Assembly: GCF_047675955.1 (NCBI RefSeq)
Contig: NC_132910.1
Span: 108,731,143-108,795,142 of the forward strand
From: Chlorocebus sabaeus
Taxonomy: Eukaryota > Chordata > Mammalia > Primates > Cercopithecidae
Reading direction: 5' to 3'
Length of the DNA stretch: 64,000 bases
Of the stretch, positions 56,502 to 64,000 are shown piece by piece (positions within the stretch are counted from its first letter, which is position 1; every line of letters starts with the position of its first letter). Below the pieces are notes generated by a model. That model was not told where the DNA came from, did no database searches, and saw nothing but the letters and a program-made list of their open reading frames with translations. Made by a program: the position numbers and the translations under genes.

Positions 56502-56969
56502 TAAATTTTATCCATATACTGATGATGCACAAATTTATTGATTTAGTCCTGACCTCGCCCTGAGCACCAAACATTCATTTTTAATTATCTGCTTAAACTC
56601 TCTATTTGGATATCCAATGGGCATGACAACCTTAACATTTTCCAAGCAAAGACCCTTTATTTCCTACTTTTCCCAACTTACTCCCCTGCCACCTGATATT
56701 TCCCATCTTAGTTAATGGGATTATCATCTACACATTCAGTGAGCAAAAATTAAATCTCCCTTAATAGTCTAATCTCACAATCTATTCTTCTCATTGATCA
56801 ACAAATCTGTTATCTTTACTTTCAAGATACATACGAATTTCACAAATTCTCATAAGCTTACCTACTACTGCTTAGTCCAAATCATGACCATCTTTTGCCT
56901 GAATGACTGCACTTGTCCTTTAACCGGCCCTTCTGTTTTCATTTTTGTAAGCACACCCCCCTCAAACAA
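56502..56969. other. Non-coding, possible L2 upstream part
   Basis: Pyrimidine-rich unique sequence. Part of it may be degraded L2 leading into the next entry. Confidence 0.45.
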
Positions 56970-57116
56970 ACACACAAACTCTCCTACATAGCGGCGAGAG
57001 GGATCTTTTTGAAGGGTAAATTATCTCTTACCTTCGTTGCTTGCTACTTTGCATTAGCTTCCCATTGCATTTAGAAGAAATTAAAATACTTATTTAGTCT
57101 GTTAAGTTCCTACATA
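56970..57116 (+). mobile_element. L2 LINE fragment, sense, upstream of MIR
   Basis: AGAGGGATCTTTTTGAAGGG at 56997 (the L2 'agagtgatctttctaaa' block), GCATTAGCTTCCCATTGCAT at 57051 and GAAATTAAAATACTTATTTA at 57077 are in sense L2 order. Interrupted at 57117. Confidence 0.72.
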
Positions 57117-57411
57117 TAGTGTGTAGAATGATGATTACAACTACAGATTCTAAAGTCAGACTGCCCGTGTTAGTGACAGATTTTATCATTTACCAGCTGT
57201 AAGTTTTATTATGTGATCTTAGGCAAGCCATTAGTTTTCTCTTTGCTCCATGTCCTCACTTGCAAAATAGTGGTTAATAATAGTTCCTTTGACACACAGA
57301 TATTGGTAAGATAAAACTAGTAAATGCTTGTTTGAAATAGTGTTTGGCATATTGTATATTCGTTATCATTACTGTTATTACTCTTCTTGCTAAAAGTTAT
57401 TATTATACACT
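57117..57411 (+). mobile_element. MIR SINE, sense, inserted in L2
   Basis: ACAGATTCTAAAGTCAGACT at 57143, CATTTACCAGCTGTAAGTTT at 57188, TGTGATCTTAGGCAAGCCAT at 57211, CACTTGCAAAATAGTGG near 57258, AGTGTTTGGCATATTG near 57339 and a closing ATTACTGTTATTAC. It is complete, and splits one L2 copy. Confidence 0.9.
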
Positions 57412-57720
57412 ACCTGGCCCTACTGACTTTTCAATTTTACCTTAAACCAATTCTCTCCACCCACCACTGACTATGTTCCAGCTACTCTGAAGTTTTTACT
57501 GTTTTGAAGGTCTTTCCACATGTTGTTCTCTTTTCTTAAGACTTTGCTTATCCCAGCTGTTTGTATCGATGAATTACTTCAAGTCTGAGTTCAGATATCA
57601 CTTCCTCTGGAAGATCCAGCCTACCGAAAATAGGGCTTATTCCATCTCCACACTTTAGTCACTCTATTTCATATCCTCTGTCATTTTCTTCAGAACATAT
57701 TACCATATTTATTATTTTAA
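57412..57720 (+). mobile_element. L2 LINE fragment, sense, downstream of MIR
   Basis: It continues L2 after the MIR: CTGGCCCTACTGACTTTTCA at 57413, GTTCCAGCTACTCTGAAGTT at 57475, TTGTTCTCTTTTCTTAAGAC near 57523, CAAGTCTGAGTTCAGATATC near 57580 and CTTCCTCTGGAAGATCCAGC at 57602. Confidence 0.82.
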
Positions 57721-57842
57721 TGAATTGCTGTTTGTTTTGTTTTGTTTTGCTGTTGCTGTTTATTATTCATCTCTGACCATGGAAATGTAAGTTCTTCTAA
57801 CAAAAAATGCAATAGGTGTTCAGAAAAAAATTGAAAAATGAC
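57721..57842. other. Spacer, no feature recognised
   Basis: Unique segment with TTTTG units near 57734-57749. Confidence 0.5.
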
Positions 57843-57930
57843 TATATATGTATAGATATATATGTATAATTTATATCCATATATGTATATATACACACTC
57901 GCATATATACATACACACACACACACACAC
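57843..57930. repeat. TA-rich and (CA)n microsatellite
   Basis: Degenerate TATATG/TATA units then CATATATACATACACACACA and about ten CA units (57912-57930). Frames over it read as Tyr-Ile and Val-Cys runs and are not genes. Confidence 0.9.
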
Positions 57931-60900
57931 ATGTTCCACATTTGATTTAAGTCATGAGACAGAGAGGTAAGAATCATGGCTAGACAGGTTTATGGCTTTT
58001 GAAAATAGATTTTGTTTTATTCTTTGTCTTTGGATGCCACTGAAGGAATTAAAGTACTAAGGAACTGTAATAACCTAATCAGACTTTTAAGTTTTAAAGA
58101 CAATTCTGGAAGCAGAGTTAAGGATGGTTTGGAATGGACAAGATTGAAGAACATTATATCAGTTACAAATTTTTTGAAAAATATTTGAGAAAAGTGTCTA
58201 AACTACAGCAATGTTAGTAGAGATAAAATCAAGAAGTATAAAAGATACTTAAATGCAATTGCTGAATTCTCATCCTCACTTGCCAGTAAGTACAAATGTG
58301 TAACATTTATGATAATATTTCAAATCTGAATACTTCATAACCTGTATGCTGACTCATTAAATACTATTCCCAAATATACCTTACTCAAACCCAGAGGTTC
58401 AATAAGAGTACATACGGCAATTAAACATGTAAATTGAATGTAACCTGGTAAATTTCCTTTTAAGAATCAAAGGTGAGGGCATATCAATTAAACCAAAGCT
58501 TCTATCTTTTACTGTCATTTTATCAGCATCATTGAACACTGTTGTTCTACTCAGTCTACATTCTGCCTTCTGTAAGTGAAAAGGTCAATCAAGCAAGGAA
58601 TATGTTGAGCACATTTCACATTATAACTGTGACCATGATTCTTTGACATCTCTGGCCTTGCCTCTCAGTATAGCACAAATTCTAACTTATTCATCCTGAC
58701 TTATTTTACAGATCCTCTTATTTCTGTCTTCAATTCAACTTTCACTGTCCCCCTCCCCATCACCTATCAAACAAGTCTGAAATTCATAGTGGACCACGTT
58801 CAAATTCTTTTTCATTAGACTTTTAGTCACAAACATCTTATGGAATGGGCTCAGCTTGTGTTTTACCATTCGTGTCAATGAATAAGATACAAAATGTAAA
58901 AAACTGGTAGGTCCAGAATAGCTTGAGAACCTTTAAGGAAGACAACGTTGCCTAACTCATTATGTTGATCTCTGAGTCTCAGTGTGGGTGCTGTCAAAAT
59001 ACCACTAAATTGGATTTTAAAAGTTGGTGCAGGATTCCCATATTTTTGGCTAACGTGATTAGATGGAGGGTAGAGTCATTCACAAAGAGGTAAAAAAGGC
59101 ACAGATTTTTAGAAGACTTTTTAAATATTTACTTTCCAGAAGACTTGAGATTTCTCTGTAGAAATACTTATCTCATCTTTTCAAAGTAGATTTACAAACA
59201 TGTGATTTGTCATTTACAAAATCCCTATGATGTAGGCTTCAAAGTTGTTACATATCATTCCTATTTTGTAGGAGAAATCAACCCAAACTAAATGTCAACA
59301 TTTTTAAGTGTACACTTACAGTTAGAAACCAGGAATTTTGCCTTCTACTGTAGGGTGGTTCTGTGTGTGTGTGTGTGTGTGCTTCTACTATATCATGCTG
59401 GCCACATTTAATCTCACATACCTAACTTTCACATTTTCCTCATTTACTTTCTCAGCAATAGAACTTCTGATTGTCCTCTATCATGACTTTTTCCCAACAA
59501 GAAGGCAATGTGTGCAGGATTAAGAGAATAATAGGTAAAGTGCAAGAACACAAGTGAAAGATCTTCAACCCCACAGACTGCATGAACTCTTTACGCTCAG
59601 TCTCTTGGTCTCATGAAATACTGTAAAATATCTATTATTTTTAATACTATAAGTTCTACTTTTTTGTCTCTATACTCACAATGTCTTTACTATAATTTCC
59701 TTATAATAATGGATAATTCAGTGAGATCTTAACAGTTCTATATTTATTTTGGCATTATTGATATTCAGACAAAATCCCAATCATGGGTCATGAGAGGAAA
59801 TATAAAAGGTTCATGAATTTTATTTCATGAGGCATATATTTAGATGCAGACATTTTCTGTGTAATCTCTTAATATAGATTTGGAAAGAATACCTGTAAGG
59901 CCACCATATGTCTCTCACCTTCCTCTGGCAGTCACTGCTTCAGGGATGATCTCACTCTTAGCAGTTCCTGGAAACCATCAAATGCAAAACCTGGCAGAGA
60001 AAGAGACAGGGCACTCATACCTTATAGAACAAGGGAAGCAGCTTGGAAGAGTTGAATACTAGTTCATCCCAATGCCTAGACTAGCAAAATTAAGTTACAG
60101 TTAGCAAAAACTGTCGTTATTTGAAAGCTATTGCCCAAACATCTGGAAACTTAATAGAAGTTCCAGAAGCATTTGACCAAATGTGGCCCTTTGTAGCTAC
60201 AAAAACTACCATGAGCCTTTATAAATGATATATTAGACTGACGCTTGGCAGTGAAAAGTTAGGATTGGTTGTGAAGGAGCCTTGCTCCTTTGTTAAGGTG
60301 CACATTTCACTCCGCAATATCTGACTGCCGCTTCCTCCCTGAAGCTTCAGAAAATAAAGAGTCCATTGTATACCTCGTGACCAAATTTAAAACGAAGTAA
60401 AACAAAGCAAATATGCATATGCTCAAGCTCATCAAAATGCATACACATGTATAATTTTTCTGTATCAATTGTGCCTCAATAATGTTAAAAAACAAAAATG
60501 TTCTCACATTTGCATTTTATATTTTACCAGCTACAGCCTCATGGGTATCTTTAAATTTTGTCAACACTGAATATTATGTATATATCTGATTTTTTAGAAT
60601 GGTTAATTATCAATTCTTGCTTAATAAATAAATACTAAAATATAACGCTAAACCCATTGTAAATCTTTGTGGAATGTAATGCTGGATTTCAAAAGTTGAA
60701 ACAATCAACTGACTTTGAAGTCATGTTTCTGATTCTCAAAATATGTATTTGATTATTATGAACCTCAAATTTCACAAGTTTGTATGTATATGTAAAATTT
60801 TTTTCGAAAGATGTCAATAAACACAAAGAAATCAGATTTGCTTCTTCTCTAATAGAATACATTCTTGACTCAGTTCAGAAGTTGTAAGACTTGTTTTGCA

Positions 60901-60969
60901 GCCAGAAAAATAAGGGAAGAAGTAATAATAAATTCATTTTCACAAGAATTTATAATGTAAATTTTCTCA
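57931..60969. other. Long unique non-coding stretch
   Basis: Three kilobases of unique AT-rich sequence with only a (TG)10 run at 59362-59381. I see no exon, RNA gene or assignable transposon. Confidence 0.5.
59362..59381. repeat. (TG)10 microsatellite
   Basis: Ten TG units between GGTGGTTC and CTTCTACT. Short and uninterrupted. Confidence 0.93.
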
Positions 60970-61100
60970 GTTGATAAAGCATATTAAGTACTTATGGTGT
61001 GCTAGGCACGAAAGTTTATGTTATCCTATTGGCAAGGAACCAGAGGCTTAGTATGCAAATTTCCCAAGGTTATTCTAAGAGTAAGTGGTAACACAGCCTA
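60970..61100 (-). mobile_element. MIR SINE fragment, antisense
   Basis: AAGTACTTATGGTGTGCTAG at 60987, GGCACG after it, and GGAACCAGAGGCTTAGTATG at 61036 with CCCAAGG near 61063 are antisense MIR words. The central part is shortened. Confidence 0.68.
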
Positions 61101-61204
61101 TCACAGCTATCTTTGGGAGTTGGAAGTAAGTCTTATGGAACACACCCACCTAATCCTATACAGGTAATCCTGTACATCTTGTCATCTTTGCTTGATTCTT
61201 AAAT
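61101..61204. other. Unique spacer
   Basis: Short unique segment containing CCTATACAGGTAATCCTGTA near 61155, a partial inverted repeat. Confidence 0.5.
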
Positions 61205-61300
61205 TAGTATTTTTTACTTTAGCCATTCAAGTGGGTGCAAAATATTGTCACCATGTGGTTTTAATTTGCATTTTGTGTTACGGTGGGTGTACATTTTACT
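61205..61300 (-). mobile_element. Short L1 ORF2-end fragment, antisense
   Basis: AGCCATTCAAGTGGGTGCAA at 61221 and GTGGTTTTAATTTGCATTTT at 61255 match the antisense L1 ORF2 end ('gccattctaactggtgtga', 'gtggttttgatttgcatttc'). Only about 95 bp. Confidence 0.65.
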
Positions 61301-61434
61301 TTTATGTATGCTGAAACCCCAAAATGCATGGCTACTATTTTTGCTTTTAATAGTTATCTATCTGTAGAAGCAGATAACAATAATAAGAAATGCCTTTTCT
61401 ATCCAACTTTATTTTAACTGTTTTTGGAGTTCAG
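61301..61434. other. Unique spacer
   Basis: Short AT-rich segment between two LINE remnants. It may belong to either. Confidence 0.45.
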
Positions 61435-63510
61435 TATTTCTTTTTTACAGATCCAAATTTCTATCTGGTATCACATTCTTTATGACACAGAAATTTGCTT
61501 TAATGTTTTTTGCAGTAAAAATGCAAATTCTCTTTGCTATTACTCTTCTGCAAAATTTCTGGGAGAAAAAGTCTATTTCTCCTTAATTTTTGTAAGGTAT
61601 TTTAGCTGTGTACATCTAAATTGACAGGATTTTTCCCCCAGTATTTTAAAGAGTCACCTCCCTTGTTTTCTGTCTTGCATAGTTTCTGATGGGAAATTTA
61701 CTCTTATGCTTATATTTACTCTTCTATAGTAATCTGTTGCTGTATTCTGGCTGCTTTAAATATTTTTCTTTATTATTTCATTCAGCAAGTTGATTTTGAT
61801 ATACCTTGGTATTTTTTAATTTGTCTTTATCCTGCTTGAAATTAGTGAGTTTTTTGCATCCCTTGATTTATAATTTTCATCAAATTTGGAAATTATTATT
61901 TCCTCAAATAATTTTACCTATCTCTTCTTTCTGGAATTCAAATTAAATTTATATTATATTACTATTTTCCCATAAAATTTGAGTCTCTGTTAATTTATTT
62001 TCAGTCTTTATCTTCCCCTATCTTCTTCATTTTGGATAGTTACTATTGCTATGTCTTCAAGTTGAAGAATCTTTTTTTTCTACAGTATTTCATTAGCTGT
62101 TAGTTTTTTCCGGTGAAATTTTTATTTTATGTACTGATTTTTAACTCAAAATATTGTTCATTTTTGTATTTTTCATTCCTCTTCTCACTGATTTTTCCTA
62201 TAAGTCTTTAAGCATATTGAGTATATTTATAAAATCTGTTTTAATGTTCTTATTTACTAATTACATCATCTACATCACTTCTCTATTTCTTTTTTATTAT
62301 TTATTCATTTATTTATTTATTGAGACAGAGTCTCCTCTGTTGCCCAGGCTGGAGTGCAGTGACGTGATCTCAGCTCATTTCAACCTCCGCCTCCCGGGTT
62401 CAAGCGATTCTCCTGCCTCAGCTTCCCAAGTAGCTGGCACTACAGGCAACCGCCACCACACCCAGCTAATTTTATTTATTTTATTTTATTTTGTATTTTT
62501 AGTAGAGACAGGGTTTCACTATGTTGGCCAGGCTGGCCTTGAACTCCTGACCTTGTGATCTGCCCACCTCGGCCTCCCAAAGTGCTGGGATTACAGGCAT
62601 GAGCCACTGTGCCTGGCCTCTCTATTTCTTTAGAGAGATTGAGTGTTTTCTTGTTATTATGAATCACATGTTCTTCCTTTTTGCAAGTCTAGTAATTTCA
62701 GGATTGTATGCTTGACTTTGCAAACTTTATACTACTGAATGCTTGCTTTTATTTATTATTTTAAAGAGTTTTGGACTCTGCACTGGTAGGTAGTAAAGTG
62801 ACTTACAGATGTGTTTCTTATCTTTTGGAAGCTTATTTCTTTATTCTCATAATGGGAATATTAATTTGATTTATGTTTAATGTAAGATCTCTTATCATTG
62901 GGTTTACACATAACATGTTAATATCTATTTTCTCTGCGAATCTATTTTTTTGTAATTTTTTAAAGGGCAGGTCTTTGGTGTTCTTTTTGGCTTGTTTGGT
63001 CCCAATAAGCCTGGCCATTCAGAGGGCCTACATGGAAAACCCCATATATCCAAAAGTGTCTCTCAATTCTTGTTCCTGTGAGAGCACTAGGCAGTTTTCT
63101 CTTTAGAGGTCAATAGTACTTGTTCATTTCCTAGAACTACTTTTTGACTCTACACATTTGTAGATTAACATAACTTTCTATGAGATTTCTGGAAACTTTT
63201 CTGTTGGCAGCTTTGTCCTCTTGGTACTTTTCCTCACCAGTTCTACCTGTCTCAACCTCCCTAAACTCTGATCTGTGTCTCATAAAACTCATGATCACAG
63301 TAGGCTCTGTTTGGGGCCTTTTTCTCTGTACAAAAATTACCTCCAGTAGCTCAGCAGTTGCAACACCTGATTCATTTGTCTCCCTTCTCTTAGGGATCAT
63401 AGATCTGCACTGCCTATTGTCCCTTGTCTTAAAACAATGATTCCACATTTTGTCGAGTTTTCTATTTCTTGATAATGGGACAGTGATTCTGGTCTTCATA
63501 GGTTTGTCAT
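61435..63510 (-). mobile_element. Old L1-clade LINE (L1M/HAL1-like), antisense, split by Alu
   Basis: CAGATCCAAATTTCTATCTG at 61449, CTTGCATAGTTTCTGATGGG near 61674, TTCATTTTGGATAGTTACTA near 62027, TGCTATGTCTTCAAGTTGAA at 62048, then, after the Alu, TCAGCAGTTGCAACACCTGA near 63352 and CTCTTAGGGATCATAGATCT near 63388. The same blocks in the same order occur in 9345-12200. No intact frame survives; ORFs of 61-128 codons in this span are remnants or chance. Confidence 0.75.
62293..62618 (-). mobile_element. AluS, full length, antisense, inserted in old LINE
   Basis: AT-rich tail with TTTA units, GAGACAGAGTCTCCTCTGTT, CAACCTCCGCCTCCCGGGTT, CAAGCGATTCTCCTGCCTCA, an expanded ATTTT linker (62466-62497), then CCAAAGTGCTGGGATTACAG and ending TGTGCCTGGCC. 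TCTCTATTTCTTT at 62280-62292 and 62619-62631 is a perfect 13-bp target duplication. Confidence 0.97.
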
Positions 63511-63659
63511 GAATGAAGCACATCTTGCATCATTTCTGTCAGAGGTGGTGGAGGGCACACAGACTCTGGAGAGAAATGGCATACATTTCCATTTCAGATC
63601 CAGAGAATATTGCAATCACCCAACGGTTCATATTGCCTACTGCCCTGAAAAGCCACTGT
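63511..63659. other. Unique spacer
   Basis: Short segment between the LINE and the MaLR internal sequence. Confidence 0.5.
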
Positions 63660-64000
63660 ACTGAGAATAGGTTTTTGCAATAGAGAAAGGGTTTAATAAA
63701 TACAGAGCCAACTAAGCAGAAGGACAAGAGTTTATTATTACTCAGATCAGCCCCTCTGAAAATTCAGAGGCTAAGGATTTTTTGAGGACAGTTTGGTAGG
63801 CAGAAGGTTACAGAATGGGGAGTGCTGATTGGTTGGGCTGGGGGTGAAATCATGGGGAGTTGAAGCTGTCCTCTTTCAGAGTCAGCTCCTAGGTGGGTAC
63901 CACAAGACCAAATGAGCCAGTTCACTGGGCTGGGTGGCACCAGCTGATCCAACACAACACAGGGTCTGAAAAATACCTCTAACACCAATCTTAGGATTTA
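63660..64000 (-). mobile_element. MaLR internal sequence (THE1/MST-int), antisense, runs off window
   Basis: TTTTTGCAATAGAGAAAGGG at 63671, GTTTATTATTACTCAGATCA near 63730, GTGCTGATTGGTTGGGCTGG near 63823 and GGTGGCACCAGCTGATCC near 63934 with CAGGGTCTGAAAAATA near 63960 follow the antisense internal region of THE1/MST elements. No LTR is seen on the left side within the window, and the right side is cut off. Non-coding remnant of an LTR element. A 74-codon minus-strand frame (63764-63988) is chance. Confidence 0.78.

Noticed and set aside
1..64000. Bacterial-type features: operons, Shine-Dalgarno sites, CRISPR arrays, insertion sequences, attachment sites
   Set aside because: The window is clearly primate nuclear DNA. 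The regular arrays seen are simple-sequence microsatellites, without spacers.

Overview
The window is ordinary, AT-rich primate nuclear DNA made almost entirely of interspersed repeats in unique non-coding sequence. I recognise no protein-coding exon, no functional RNA gene and no CpG-island promoter, so it reads as gene desert or the inside of a very large intron. The lineage can be narrowed. The Alu at 52943-53253 carries a set of variants (GGCTCAAGCC at the start, GCGTAAAC and GATCCGGCCAC in the right arm) that I associate with AluYRa-type elements of Old World monkeys, not human AluY. The young L1 tail at 41663-42770 also has a 3' UTR that looks more like monkey L1. A macaque, baboon, vervet or colobine is therefore the best guess.

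Layout. 1-9 kb: an L1P tail, an antisense MLT1 LTR, a MIR, an inverted pair of L2 fragments and a half Alu. 9.3-12.2 kb: an old antisense L1M/HAL1-like LINE split by a 39-T run. 12-18 kb: mostly unique AT-rich DNA with L2 and MIR scraps and a 45-bp alternating purine-pyrimidine tract. 18.07-18.55 kb: a large compound GGAA/GTAG/GATA/GA microsatellite. 19.9-20.8 kb: two MaLR LTRs in the same orientation. 21.3-21.5 kb: an unexplained CpG-bearing block with an exon-like open frame on the minus strand. 22-29.5 kb: MIR and L2 fragments around a motif cluster (RFX-like, AP-1, TATA). 33.4-35.1 kb: an antisense L1MA tail. 36-43 kb: Alu, free left Alu monomer, MIR, a long antisense L2 with a decayed reverse-transcriptase frame, and the young L1. 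43-50 kb: MIR, L2 and unique DNA. 50.8-54.1 kb: the densest insertion cluster (AluS, a solo LTR12 of the ERV9 family with a recognisable promoter, an MLT1 split by the AluYRa-like element, another AluS). 54-64 kb: an AluY, L2 split by MIR, a second L1M/HAL1-like element split by an AluS, and MaLR internal sequence running off the end.

Nothing here acts as a gene system. All longer open frames lie in microsatellites, transposon remnants or the LTR. Repeat family names are assigned from remembered consensus features without an alignment, so superfamily and strand are firmer than subfamily, and boundaries of the old repeats are good to tens of bases at best. I found no convincing previously undescribed system. 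The observations most worth a second look are the exon-like block at 21.3-21.5 kb, the solo LTR12 promoter, the RFX-like cluster near 22.9 kb and the lineage-diagnostic Alu.
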